A stretch of 64,000 bases of DNA from VFMC01 sp039796935 (GTDB lineage Bacteria > Actinomycetota > Acidimicrobiia > Acidimicrobiales > Ilumatobacteraceae), in NCBI GenBank assembly GCA_039796935.1, contig JBDKIV010000240.1:33773-97772 (forward strand), read 5' to 3'. Within the stretch, counting starts at the first letter, position 1; each line of letters opens with the position of its first letter. Position numbers and translations under genes: made by a program. The notes beneath the pieces are model-generated. The model made no database searches. It had not been told where the DNA came from and saw only the letters and a program-made list of their open reading frames with translations. This document shows, piece after piece, positions 16,737 through 25,890 of this stretch.

Positions 16737-18289
16737 ACGTGCTCGGGTCGTCGTGCCCGGTGGGCGAGGCGTGGCTGCGGCTCCCAGTCGTCGATCTGGT
16801 CGAGCGGGAACACCGGGCGCTCGACATGGCACCACGCGACCGACCACAGGTCGTTGGTCGCGACGCCCGGAGCGCCGACTTCGATGATCTGGTCGTCGGT
16901 GAACAGGTGGTCGAACCCGGCACGGAAGTGGCCGCGCGACTTCACGACGACCACGGTCGCCGCGGCCGGGTCGAGCCCGACGTGGCGCAGTGTGTCGTCG
17001 TCGGCGCACTGCACCGGCGAGGACGACACCCCGATCCGGATCCCGTCGATCTGGAGCGCGCACGACCGACCCGGTCGGCGCGTGCTGCCGGCATAGACGC
17101 CTCGGCCCGGCACGAGCGGTTCGTCCACCAGGGACAGCACGCTGGCGCGGGCGGCGAACGTGGGGGCGAGCGGGTCGTCACTGTCGGCGTTGAACTCGAC
17201 GTCGAGTGATGCGCCCACACCGGCGGCCCAGGCGGCGGCGACGACACGCGCATCGCAGTGGAGTCCCATCACGACCTCGGTCGCGCCCGCGTGGACGAGC
17301 GAGCGGAGGATGAACGGCGCCGTGGCGGGCGCTCCACCACCGGGATTGTCCGAGGTGTCGGCCAGCAGGACCGGGCGGCGGTCACCGGCACAGGCGCGCA
17401 CGGCCTCGGTGACGGCGTCGTCGAGCGTGACGGTGTGCAGGCGGTAGCGGTGACGCCGATCCCATGCCGCGCGGCACACCGCTGCGACCACCTCGCGGGC
17501 CAGGTCCTCGTGGCCGTCATCGACGCTCGCGCAGACGGCCATGCCTGCCCCGGGGACGTCGGAGAGCGAGAACCCCCCGAAGACCGAGACGTTCCGTACC
17601 GGGGGCTCGGCCTCGGCGACCGCCATCACCTCGGCGAAGACCTCACCGGGCGTGGTCAGCTGTGCGATCTGCGGGAGCATCATCGGCACCGGTGCCCACA
17701 CGAGGCGAGCGCGCGCCGAACCGGCGAGCAGGCGGCGGACGTGATCGGCGGCCTCGACCAACCGGGCCTCGATGTCGACGTGCGGATTGGTGCGATAGCC
17801 GACGACGACGTCGAGCGCATCGCACAGTCGTTGCGTGAGGTTGGCGTGGAAGTCGAGCACGGCGACGACGGGCGCGTCGTCGCCGACGGTGGCCCGGACG
17901 GCTTCGACGAAGGTGGCGTCGGGGTCGAGGTCGTCGGTGGTCCGGCCGGCACCGTGGCCGAGGACGAGCACGGCGTCGACGGGCGCGGCGGCGTGGAGTG
18001 CCTCGACGACCTCTGCGACCACCGTCTGGAAGTCGTCGCCGTCGAGCAGCCCGCTCGCACCGAACTCCCAGACCGGCAGGTCGATCACCTCGACGGGCCG
18101 ACCGGCGAACCGGCCCTCGGTGACGCTGCCTCCGGTGAGACGGCGCACGGCGGCACCGGCCTCCCAGCTGGCAGCCAGCCCACCGGGATGCTGCGATGCG
18201 TCGACGCCGTCGCGGCGGCGAACGGGCGCGGCGAAGGCGTTCGCTTCGTGGGCGTAGCCGGTGATCGCCACCCGAACGGGACGGTTCAT
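16733..18289 (-). CDS. M81-family (MlrC-like) metallopeptidase
   Basis: This encodes 518 residues. The family signature H-E-A-N-A-F lies at residues 14-19. The metal site D146-F-H148-A-N matches the D-x-H of MlrC, and a histidine 22 residues later (H170 in Y-R-T-N-P-H-V-D) fits the third ligand as I recall it. D-T-S-D-N-P-G-G-G-A-P-A-T and S-R-G-H-F-R-A-G-F are also typical. MlrC acts in microcystin breakdown on linear peptides; many relatives have no known substrate. The gene's stop overlaps the asparaginase ATG and its start is overlapped by the aminotransferase gene stop. Confidence 0.88.
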   Translation of the reverse strand: MNRPVRVAITGYAHEANAFAAPVRRRDGVDASQHPGGLAASWEAGAAVRRLTGGSVTEGRFAGRPVEVIDLPVWEFGASGLLDGDDFQTVVAEVVEALHAAAPVDAVLVLGHGAGRTTDDLDPDATFVEAVRATVGDDAPVVAVLDFHANLTQRLCDALDVVVGYRTNPHVDIEARLVEAADHVRRLLAGSARARLVWAPVPMMLPQIAQLTTPGEVFAEVMAVAEAEPPVRNVSVFGGFSLSDVPGAGMAVCASVDDGHEDLAREVVAAVCRAAWDRRHRYRLHTVTLDDAVTEAVRACAGDRRPVLLADTSDNPGGGAPATAPFILRSLVHAGATEVVMGLHCDARVVAAAWAAGVGASLDVEFNADSDDPLAPTFAARASVLSLVDEPLVPGRGVYAGSTRRPGRSCALQIDGIRIGVSSSPVQCADDDTLRHVGLDPAAATVVVVKSRGHFRAGFDHLFTDDQIIEVGAPGVATNDLWSVAWCHVERPVFPLDQIDDWEPQPRLAHRARRPEHV

Positions 18290-19617
18290 GCGTCGCCGAT
18301 CCGCTCCTCGACCAGCATCTGCATGCCGTCGCGCATGTGCCCGAGTGTCTCGTCGATGTCGTCCTCGGTCATGGCCGTCGACAGCAGCATCAGGCCGTGC
18401 GGGATGATCGTGACGCCGTGGTCGAGCAGGTACCGGTGCAGTGCGTAGATCATCTGCGCCTCGCGGCGACGAATCGGGAGCTGACGGAAGTTGGTGAAGG
18501 GGGCGTCGTTGAAGATCAGTGAGACCATCGACGCGCAGCCGTGGACACCCCCGGCGAGGCCGGTGTCGCGCAGCGCCGCGCGCAGGCCCTCGCGCAGTCG
18601 ATCACCCAGCCCGTTGAGCCGGTCGTACGCCTCGGGCGTCATCTGCTCCATGCAGGCCAGGCCGGCCGCCATCGTCATCGGGTTGGCGTTGTAGGTGCCA
18701 CCGTGCTCGACGCGGAGTGGCTTCTTGGTCTGGTCGAACACCTCCATCACGTCGGCGCGGCCACCCGTGGCCCCGACCGGCAGTCCTCCGCCGATGATCT
18801 TGCCGAGTGCCGTCAGGTCGGGCGTGACCCCGACGGATCCCTGCGCACCGTCGTAGCCCACGCGGAACGAGAACACCTCGTCGAACACGAGCAGGATGCC
18901 GTGCCGTTCGGTGACCTCGCGCACCATCTGGAGGTAGGCGGGTGTTGCCTGCACGAACCACATGCGCGAGACGACCGGGTCGATCACCACGGCCGCGAGC
19001 TCGTCGGCGTGGCGCTCGATGATCGCCTGCGATGCCTCGACATCGTTGAAGGGCAACACGATGCTGTCGCGCAGCACCCCGTCGGTGAGGCCGTCCGTGG
19101 CGGGCACGGTGGACGGTTCGGTCGGGCTCCCCCACAGGTTGGGTGACGGGGCGACGCTGACCTCGATGGCGTCGGCGTTGCCGTGATACGAACCCTCGAC
19201 CTTCGCGATCTTCGGTCTGCCCGTGAACGCCTTGGCGGCACGCAGCGCCATGAGGACACCCTCGGAACCCGAGTTCGAGAACCGGATCGTGTCGATGCCG
19301 GGAACCCGTGCGGTGAGCAGTTCGGCCAGTTCGATCTCGACCTCGGTCGGCATGCCGACGGCGAGCAGTCGCTGCGCCTGGTCGGTGATCGCGGCGAGCA
19401 CCTTCGGGTTGCCGTGACCGTGGATGAGCGACGACCAGTTGTTGACGAAGTCGATGCGCTCGACCCCGTCGACGTCGGTGACGCGGCAGCCCTTTCCCGA
19501 CACGGCATAGAGCGGGTACGGCTCGAACATCACCCCGACTCGACTGTTGCCGCCGGGCATCACCCGACGCCCTCGTTCGAACAGGGCTGCCGATGTGGAG
19601 TTCGGATCGGGGTACAT
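18286..19617 (-). CDS. Class III aminotransferase, glutamate-1-semialdehyde-aminomutase-like
   Basis: This encodes 443 residues. The PLP lysine is K273 in A-L-G-K-I-I-G-G-G-L-P, and D246-E247 of L-V-F-D-E-V-F-S is the PLP-ring contact pair. The N-terminal P-G-G-N-S-R and H-G-H-G-N are as in GSA-type enzymes. The context is catabolic rather than tetrapyrrole synthesis, so an amino-acid or beta-amino-acid transaminase is more likely. AGGAGA precedes the ATG at 19617. It heads the eight-gene minus-strand run; its promoter region holds operator copy 3. Confidence 0.88.
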   Translation of the reverse strand: MYPDPNSTSAALFERGRRVMPGGNSRVGVMFEPYPLYAVSGKGCRVTDVDGVERIDFVNNWSSLIHGHGNPKVLAAITDQAQRLLAVGMPTEVEIELAELLTARVPGIDTIRFSNSGSEGVLMALRAAKAFTGRPKIAKVEGSYHGNADAIEVSVAPSPNLWGSPTEPSTVPATDGLTDGVLRDSIVLPFNDVEASQAIIERHADELAAVVIDPVVSRMWFVQATPAYLQMVREVTERHGILLVFDEVFSFRVGYDGAQGSVGVTPDLTALGKIIGGGLPVGATGGRADVMEVFDQTKKPLRVEHGGTYNANPMTMAAGLACMEQMTPEAYDRLNGLGDRLREGLRAALRDTGLAGGVHGCASMVSLIFNDAPFTNFRQLPIRRREAQMIYALHRYLLDHGVTIIPHGLMLLSTAMTEDDIDETLGHMRDGMQMLVEERIGDA

Positions 19618-19647
19618 GGGGATCTCCTGCCTGATGCGCACCGGGTC

Positions 19648-19662
19648 TTGAACAGCGTACAA
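19648..19662. promoter_or_regulatory. Operator copy 3 of the shared palindrome (TTGAACAGCGTACAA)
   Basis: This copy is identical to the one at 6757 over 17 bases. It lies in the 73-base divergent promoter between the class III aminotransferase operon and the MaoC-type hydratase gene. A single bound dimer would control both. Confidence 0.7.
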
Positions 19663-19690
19663 CGTGAGCGGGGCGTGCCATGATCCGGGC

Positions 19691-20545
19691 ATGCCCCTGC
19701 ACGCTCAGGCCATCGGTGAACCGATCGGCGCGATCGACGTCCACTGCGATCGACGCTGGGTCATGTCGTTCGCCGCCGGGATACCCGACGACAGCGCCCC
19801 GTTCTACGACACGGTTGGCCACCTCGCCGTCCACCCGCTGTTCCCGGTCGCCGCCGAGTGGCAGCTCGTCGTCATGAAGCGCACCGACCCGTCGGGCATG
19901 TCCGCCGACGAGCGGCGGCGAGGCATCCACGTCGCTCACGACCTCGCGATCGAACGGCCGGTCCGGCCCGACGAGACGATCAGCCTGACGGCGTCGTTGC
20001 TCGGCGTCGGCCGGCGTCGGTCGGGTGCGACGCAGGAGGTGTTGTTCGTCGCCCGGGACACCGCCGGCGACATCGTGTGGCGGAGCCGCTTCACGTCGCT
20101 CTTCCTCGGCGTCGAGCTCGTCGGCGAGCCCGCGACGCTCGAGATCGACTGGCCCGCCACCCCGCCTCGACCGGACACGAACGGACCCCTCGTCGCGACC
20201 GAGTCGACCGTTCGGCTCGTCGACGCACACGTCTATTCGGAATGCGCGCGCATCTGGAACCCGATCCACACCGACCGGGCGGCGGCGCGAGCGGCCGGGC
20301 TCACCGATCCGATCCTGCACGGCACGGCGACGCTGGCGCGAGGCGTGTCGCTGGTGACGGCCGCCGCCGGGGTTCGACTCGACGCGGTCACCCGAGTCGA
20401 CTGCCGCTTCGTCGGCCAGGTGGCGCTCGGCAGCACCATCACGGCACGGCTACTCGCCCGCGACGACCATCACCTGTGGTTCGACGTGCTGACGGCCGAC
20501 GGCGCGACGGCCATCGGCGACGGCCTCGTCTCGATCAACGCGTGA
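19691..20545 (+). CDS. MaoC-type hot-dog hydratase/dehydratase
   Basis: This encodes 284 residues with two hot-dog halves. The second half contains I-W-N-P-I-H-T-D-R-A-A-A-R-A-A-G, then I-L-H-G-T, the catalytic signature of MaoC-type (R)-hydratases. The first half resembles the non-catalytic N-terminal repeat. The likely substrate is an acyl-CoA, but it is not determined here. The ATG at 19691 is preferred to the GTG at 19664, which lies two bases beyond the operator. It converges on DedA with an 11-base overlap. Confidence 0.8.
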   Translation: MPLHAQAIGEPIGAIDVHCDRRWVMSFAAGIPDDSAPFYDTVGHLAVHPLFPVAAEWQLVVMKRTDPSGMSADERRRGIHVAHDLAIERPVRPDETISLTASLLGVGRRRSGATQEVLFVARDTAGDIVWRSRFTSLFLGVELVGEPATLEIDWPATPPRPDTNGPLVATESTVRLVDAHVYSECARIWNPIHTDRAAARAAGLTDPILHGTATLARGVSLVTAAAGVRLDAVTRVDCRFVGQVALGSTITARLLARDDHHLWFDVLTADGATAIGDGLVSINA

Positions 20546-21158
20546 ACCGCGGCTTGAGGAAGCGCTTCCAGACGAACAGGGCGACGAGCGCGACGATCAC
20601 GATGATGACGACCGCCTGGAGCAGCCCGACCACGTTGCCCACCTGATCCCATCGGTCGCCCAGCACGGCGCCGGCGGCGATGAGCGCGATGTTCCAGATG
20701 GCGCTGCCGATCGCCGTGAGCACGGTGAACCGCACGAACGGCATCCGCCGGAACCCGGCCGGCACCGACACGATCGAGCGGATCAGCGGCACGCACCGGC
20801 CGATCAACACCGCCGCATCGGAGCGGCGGTCGAACCACTCCTCGGCCCGGACCAGATCGGGCTCTTTGATGCCGAACCACCGACCCGAGCGGACCACGAA
20901 GCCGTGCAGCCGCTCGGGGCCGATCGCCGCCGAGATGCCGTACAGGATCCAGGCACCGACGACCGAGCCGATCGTCGCGGCGACGATCATGCCGATCAGC
21001 GATGCATCGCCCCGTCCCGCCACGAAACCGGCGAGGGGAAGGATCACCTCGGACGGGATCGGGGGGAACAGATTCTCGACGGCGACGAGGAGCGCGACGC
21101 CGACATAGCCGACGGTCTCGACGACATCGGTGACGAAGGTGGTGAGGTCGCCGAACAT
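20535..21158 (-). CDS. DedA-family membrane protein
   Basis: This encodes 207 residues with four to five hydrophobic segments. The motif F-P-P-I-P-S-E-V-I-L-P-L-A-G and the later G-R-C-V-P-L-I-R-S-I-V-S-V-P-A-G are hallmarks of DedA/SNARE-associated (VTT) proteins, which flip undecaprenyl phosphate or phospholipids. The C-terminal helix ends with basic residues. No operon partner is evident; it is separated by 23 bases from the sulfatase stop on the same strand. Confidence 0.92.
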   Translation of the reverse strand: MFGDLTTFVTDVVETVGYVGVALLVAVENLFPPIPSEVILPLAGFVAGRGDASLIGMIVAATIGSVVGAWILYGISAAIGPERLHGFVVRSGRWFGIKEPDLVRAEEWFDRRSDAAVLIGRCVPLIRSIVSVPAGFRRMPFVRFTVLTAIGSAIWNIALIAAGAVLGDRWDQVGNVVGLLQAVVIIVIVALVALFVWKRFLKPRFTR

Positions 21159-21181
21159 GCGACCTGCATCGTAACGAGCGG

Positions 21182-23422
21182 CTACTGCTTGCCCATCTCG
21201 GACCGCTGCTCGGTGGATGCGTCGGGGCCGACGGCGCGACCGAGCAACTCGATGTCGACGTGGTGCAGGACCCCTGCGAAGGAGAACGGCGACTCGTAAC
21301 TCGTGCCGACGGGAGCACCGGCGTCACACCCGACGCTCAGGCCGTTGAACGGCATGAACCCGCGGATGACACGAGGGATCTCGACCGAACCCACGGGTCG
21401 ACCGTCGACACCGAGCTCGCCGCGCGCCGACACCCGATCGAGCATCGTCAGGGTGAAGGTGACGTCGTGGTCACCCGGGTCGAGCGGCGTCTCGGCGCGG
21501 ACCTCGTGACGCTCCATCGGGAAGTGGTAGTGGAAACATGCCCGACCGTCCTGGACGAACATCGCGTACCCGCCCCACCGGTCGCCCTCGGCGACCAGCA
21601 CGCCATCGGTGGCACCCTCGCCGACGGTGATGCGGGCGTCGATCCGGAAGCCGGTGTTGACCAGCCGTGGACCGGCGTCGGACGGCAGCCGGACCAGACC
21701 GGGCCACAGCCGCCACGTGCGGCGGACCGGCCGGCGACGGCGACTCCCGGCGCCACCCCGATCGTCGATCGGCAGCACCTGGTAGCGCTCGGCCTCGTCC
21801 CACCAGCGCTCGACCAACGCCTCGAGCACCTCGGGGTGCTGGCCGGCGAGATCGTGGCTCTCCGAGAAGTCCTCGTCGAGGTGGTACAGCTCCCACACGT
21901 CCTCGTCGAGCGGGCGTCGGGCGTCGTGCATGGTGACGGCCTTCCATCCGCCGGCGACGATGCCGCGGTGGCCGAGCATCTCGAAGTGCTGCACCGACTT
22001 GCGGGTCGGTGCGTCGGGCTCGGCGAAGGTGTAGGCCATCGAGGTGCCGTGCATCGGCATCTGGGCCACGCCGTTCACCGCCGGGGGCAGCGACGCTGCT
22101 GCGACGTCGAGCACGGTCGGGGCGAGATCGCTCACGTGGTGGAACTGCCGCCGCAGCCCACCCGCAGAGCCCTCGGGCAACCCGGCCGGCCAATGGACCA
22201 CGAGCGGGTCGCGCACGCCTCCGCCATGAGTGTTCTGCTTGTAGAACTTGCACGGCGTGTTGCCCGCCATGGCCCACCCGAGCGGGTAGTTGTTGAACCA
22301 CTGCGTCTCGCCGATCTGGTCGAGCAGACCGAGCGACTGCTCGAGCGTCATCGGGGCGCGTTCGAAGTACCGGCCCTGGTGGAGCGTGCCGAACGGGCTG
22401 CCTTCCTGCGACGCCCCGTTGTCGCTCATCACCACGAACACGGTGTTGTCGAGCCGACCGACTCGCTCGAGCGTGGCGACCAGCCGACCGATCTGGGTGT
22501 CGGTGTGGCTGAGCATCGCCGCGTACGCCGCCTGGAACCGCACGTACAACCGCTGTTCGTCGGCCGACAGCGACTCCCACTCGGGCACACCGGGGTTGCG
22601 CGGCGGCAACTCGGTCGACCCGGGGATGATCCCCATCGCCTTCTGGCGGGCGATGCGGTCGAGGCGGGTGGCGTCCCAACCCTTCCGGAAGCGCTCTTCG
22701 TACGCGTCGATCATGTCCTTCGGCACGTGATGGGGCGAGTGTCCGGCACCGAAGGCGAGGTACAGGAAGAACGGCTTCTCGGGGGCGACCGAGGTCTGGT
22801 CCGAGACGAGACCGATCGCCCGGTCGACGAGATCGGTGGTGAGGTGATAGCCGGGTGTGTCGGGGGTGGGGATGTGGTGGTTGTCCTCGGTGAGGAACGG
22901 CTCCCAGTGGTTCATGGCCCCGTCCATGAACCCGTAGAACCGGTCGAAACCACGCTGTGTCGGCCACTGGTGGAACGGCCCCGACGGGCCCGTGTGATGC
23001 ATCGGCGTGAGATGCCACTTGCCGACCGCCCAGCTGTTCCAGCCGCGTTCGCGAAGGATCTCGGGCAGCAACGCCGCCTCGCGCGAGATGGCCCCCCGGT
23101 AGCCGGGGTGGCCCATGTCCCAGTTGGCGAGCGTGCCCATGCCGACGGCGTGGTGGTTGCGGCCGGTGAGCAACGAGGCGCGCGTCGGCGAACAGAGCGA
23201 GGTCGTGTGGAAGTTGGTGTACCGCAGCCCGCCCGCAGCCAGCCGGTCGATGTTCGGCGTGTCGATCTCGGACCCGTAACACCCGAAGTCGGAGTAGCCG
23301 ACGTCGTCGAAGACGCAGAACACCACGCTCGGTGTACCGGGAGGTGCCTCGAACTCGGCCGGCCACATCGGCTCGGCGCTCGACATGGTGACGCCGGGGC
23401 GGACTCGCGCTGTATCGCTCAT
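21182..23422 (-). CDS. Sulfatase (arylsulfatase type, formylglycine family)
   Basis: This encodes 746 residues. The metal-binding start F-D-D-V-G-Y-S-D-F-G is present. The formylglycine motif is L-C77-S-P-T-R-A-S-L-L-T-G-R, so C77 should be oxidised by a sulfatase-modifying enzyme. K-W-H, D-N-G-A-S and a C-terminal beta domain are also visible. The large size fits arylsulfatase A-like enzymes. No signal peptide is seen, unusual for a secreted sulfatase. Substrate is unknown: a sulfate ester or phosphonate is possible. It is divergent from the phosphotransferase gene with 105 bases between. Confidence 0.9.
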   Translation of the reverse strand: MSDTARVRPGVTMSSAEPMWPAEFEAPPGTPSVVFCVFDDVGYSDFGCYGSEIDTPNIDRLAAGGLRYTNFHTTSLCSPTRASLLTGRNHHAVGMGTLANWDMGHPGYRGAISREAALLPEILRERGWNSWAVGKWHLTPMHHTGPSGPFHQWPTQRGFDRFYGFMDGAMNHWEPFLTEDNHHIPTPDTPGYHLTTDLVDRAIGLVSDQTSVAPEKPFFLYLAFGAGHSPHHVPKDMIDAYEERFRKGWDATRLDRIARQKAMGIIPGSTELPPRNPGVPEWESLSADEQRLYVRFQAAYAAMLSHTDTQIGRLVATLERVGRLDNTVFVVMSDNGASQEGSPFGTLHQGRYFERAPMTLEQSLGLLDQIGETQWFNNYPLGWAMAGNTPCKFYKQNTHGGGVRDPLVVHWPAGLPEGSAGGLRRQFHHVSDLAPTVLDVAAASLPPAVNGVAQMPMHGTSMAYTFAEPDAPTRKSVQHFEMLGHRGIVAGGWKAVTMHDARRPLDEDVWELYHLDEDFSESHDLAGQHPEVLEALVERWWDEAERYQVLPIDDRGGAGSRRRRPVRRTWRLWPGLVRLPSDAGPRLVNTGFRIDARITVGEGATDGVLVAEGDRWGGYAMFVQDGRACFHYHFPMERHEVRAETPLDPGDHDVTFTLTMLDRVSARGELGVDGRPVGSVEIPRVIRGFMPFNGLSVGCDAGAPVGTSYESPFSFAGVLHHVDIELLGRAVGPDASTEQRSEMGKQ

Positions 23423-23527
23423 GGCCTGTTTGTAGCCGATGCGCGAACCCTCGTCGACCACGGTTCGCCCCGGTCGACGCGGGATCGGTACCGTCGACCC
23501 GTTCCGAGACGACAGACGGGGGATGCG

Positions 23528-24613
23528 ATGTCGACAACGCAGGACGTTCGCGGGGAGCCCGCACAGATCGACGGGCCGTGGATGACCGAGGTCCTCGAGG
23601 CGGCAGGCGTCGCCCGAGGTGCGACCGTCACCGCCGTCACGCTCGACGGTTTCATCGGCACGGGCCAGACGGGCCGCAACGCCCGTTTGTCGCTCACGTG
23701 GGACCGGCCCGACGATCGACCGGGCACCGTGGTCGGCAAGTTCCCGTCGGCCGACCCGACGGCACGATTCGCCGCGTTCGAGAACGGCACGTACCTGACC
23801 GAGTGGTCGTTCTACGACCAACTCGCCGACACCCTCTCGATCAGGACCCCGGCCTGCTACGCAGCACGGTTCGACGCCGACGCCCGCGACTTCGTGTTGA
23901 TCATGGAGGACCTGGCCGGCTCGCGCCAGGGCGACCAGTTCCGCGGGCTCACGGTGGACGAGGCATCGCTGGCCATCGAGCAGGCCGTCGGCCTGCACGC
24001 CCCCCGGTGGGGAGATCCCACGATCGCCTCCTTCGGCAGCCACCGACCGAAGGGTGACGAGGCCGCCGCTGCCCTCGGGATGGTGTACGGCATGATGGTC
24101 GAGCCGTTCCTCGATCGACTCGGGGGCGGGCTCGACGACGACGTCATCGAGTTGACCAGGGCGCTCATCCCGTTCGCCGGGGCGTGGGCCAGTGGGACCG
24201 ACACACCGCGTACCGTGGTGCACCTCGACTACCGACCCGACAACTTCATGTTCGGCGCCACGCCGGATGCGCCGCCGCTCGCCGTCGTCGACTGGCAGAC
24301 GTGCACCGACGGCAACGCCATGTGGGATCTCGCCTACATGATCGGTGGCGGCTTCGAGCCGGCGCACCGGGCGCAGGTGGAGCGCTCGCTGCTCGACGAC
24401 TACCGCGCCCGCATGTCGAGCGCCGGTGTCGACTACGACGCCGACACGATGTGGCGCGACTATCGCCACGCGTCGCTGTGGGGCGTGGTGATGACCGTGA
24501 TCGCCACGATCCTCGCCGCCGAGACCGAGCGGGGCAACGAGATGCTCACGGTGATGGGCCAACGCCACGGCCGGCATGCACTCGACCTCGAGGCGCTGGA
24601 GTTGCTGGGCTGA
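23528..24613 (+). CDS. Aminoglycoside-phosphotransferase-fold kinase of unknown substrate
   Basis: This encodes 361 residues. The catalytic loop is V-V-H232-L-D234-Y-R-P-D-N239 and the metal-binding D is in V-V-D-W-Q-T. The N-terminal lobe contains the V-V-G-K-F-P lysine. These features are shared by APH and ecdysteroid-kinase-like proteins, which phosphorylate small hydroxylated molecules. The ATG at 23528 is chosen over the very long upstream frame, which is antisense to the sulfatase. It precedes the membrane protein gene by two bases and probably starts the run of genes to 30031. Confidence 0.82.
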   Translation: MSTTQDVRGEPAQIDGPWMTEVLEAAGVARGATVTAVTLDGFIGTGQTGRNARLSLTWDRPDDRPGTVVGKFPSADPTARFAAFENGTYLTEWSFYDQLADTLSIRTPACYAARFDADARDFVLIMEDLAGSRQGDQFRGLTVDEASLAIEQAVGLHAPRWGDPTIASFGSHRPKGDEAAAALGMVYGMMVEPFLDRLGGGLDDDVIELTRALIPFAGAWASGTDTPRTVVHLDYRPDNFMFGATPDAPPLAVVDWQTCTDGNAMWDLAYMIGGGFEPAHRAQVERSLLDDYRARMSSAGVDYDADTMWRDYRHASLWGVVMTVIATILAAETERGNEMLTVMGQRHGRHALDLEALELLG

Positions 24614-24615
24614 CG

Positions 24616-25866
24616 ATGATGCACACCGCGACGCTGCGTGTCCGCCGGATGGTGGTGCTCGGCGCATTCGTCGCGGTGATCGCGACCGCCTGGCTCGCCT
24701 TCGGACACCGGGGCCAGCACGTCGCGCGCGGCCTGTTGTTCCCCGGCGCCGGACTGGTCGACGAGCGGCCGTTGCTCGCAGCGCTGTGCCTCGCTGCCAC
24801 CGTCGTGGCAACGCTGGCCTGGCTGCGATGGGGCGCGGACTGGCTGGTGGCCACCGCCGCCGGGCTCTCGGTGGTGCTCTCGGCCCTCGCCGTACCGGTG
24901 GGCCAGCACGCGAGCGGACCGGTGCACGATTCGTGGCAGGCATCCGCTGCAGCCCACGAGTTCCCGCTCGTCCTGATCGTCGTCGCGGTCGTCGCCTGGC
25001 TCCGGGCGCTCACCCTCCGGGTCCCGCTGATCGCTGCCTGGGTGAGCGCACGGCACCGACGTCGTGCGGGTCTCGGTGACACCGGCCAGCTCCCTCCGGT
25101 CGACCGGTCACGGACGGCCGCGGTACTCGCCCTCGTCGGTGGCGAACTGGCCGGTCGCGCTGCGGCAGTGGCGGCCGATCCCGAGGTCGTCGAACGGGCC
25201 CGCCGGGTCGGTCTGGTGGCCCGGTTCCGCACCGGCGGCGACCCGTTGCGACATGACCATGCCCACGCCCGCGCTGCGCTGGCACTGACGGGTCGCGCCG
25301 ACCGGGAGACGCTCGATCGACTGATCGCCGACACCGATCGTCACCCGCTCGGCGTGGTGTGCAGCGAGCCGGGGTGGGTCCGCCCCCTCGACGCAACCCT
25401 CGTCGCACTGGCGGTGTCGCGAGCGGGGGTTCGCCCCACCAGGTGGACCAGCGCGCTCGAGCAGCAGTTCGCCCTCGACCGTGGGCACCGGCCGGCCTGG
25501 TGGTGGACACCCCTCGGCATCGGCGCCGGATCGATGCCGGCGTGGGAGCACGCCACCACGGCATGTCTGGCGCGCGCCGCAGGGTGGATCGATCACGATC
25601 GCGACTGGGAGGCACTCCGCCGCACCGCCCTCGGGGCATCGGCGCGCGGCACCTCGGTGGCCGCCGACGAACGCCTCATCGCCGCAGCCCGGATCCTCGC
25701 CTCGCTCGCCGGTGACACCGAGGCCGGCCGCCTGTTGGCCCGGCCGACGGTGCGCCACGACCCACTGGCCGTGGCCATCGACCTCCTCGCACGACGTCTC
25801 GCCGACGACCCATCAGCGCTCGCTCCCCGTGGGCTCGCACCGACCGAACGGACCTTCACCGCATGA
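24616..25866 (+). CDS. Membrane protein of unknown function, upstream of the LDI-like genes
   Basis: This encodes 416 residues. Three to four hydrophobic segments lie before residue 140 and a soluble alpha-helical part of about 270 residues follows. The soluble part repeats G-x-A-x-R and A-W-W-W-T-P-L-G-I style segments but shows no catalytic motif that I recognise. It shares the operon with the kinase (two-base gap) and overlaps the following duplicated start by the ATGA at 25863. By co-location it may assist the linalool-dehydratase-like proteins. Confidence 0.65.
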   Translation: MMHTATLRVRRMVVLGAFVAVIATAWLAFGHRGQHVARGLLFPGAGLVDERPLLAALCLAATVVATLAWLRWGADWLVATAAGLSVVLSALAVPVGQHASGPVHDSWQASAAAHEFPLVLIVVAVVAWLRALTLRVPLIAAWVSARHRRRAGLGDTGQLPPVDRSRTAAVLALVGGELAGRAAAVAADPEVVERARRVGLVARFRTGGDPLRHDHAHARAALALTGRADRETLDRLIADTDRHPLGVVCSEPGWVRPLDATLVALAVSRAGVRPTRWTSALEQQFALDRGHRPAWWWTPLGIGAGSMPAWEHATTACLARAAGWIDHDRDWEALRRTALGASARGTSVAADERLIAAARILASLAGDTEAGRLLARPTVRHDPLAVAIDLLARRLADDPSALAPRGLAPTERTFTA

Positions 25867-25890
25867 GCATCACCGTATGAGCATCACCGC
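25863..25890 (+). repeat. Tandem 14-base duplication of a start region (ATGAGCATCACCG twice)
   Basis: The sequence ATGAGCATCACCGt (25863-25876) is followed directly by ATGAGCATCACCGc (25877-25890). The first ATG overlaps the preceding stop as ATGA but runs into TGA after five codons. The second ATG is in frame with the LDI-like protein. The duplication moved the coupled start and left a five-codon mini-frame. Confidence 0.8.

Noticed and set aside
22543..22558. Operator-like string (GTACAACCGCTGTTC) inside the sulfatase gene
   Set aside because: The half-sites are in the wrong order and it lies within conserved coding sequence.
21260..23527. Long N-terminal extension of the phosphotransferase frame
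   Set aside because: It lies antisense to the sulfatase; the ATG at 23528 begins the protein's recognisable region.
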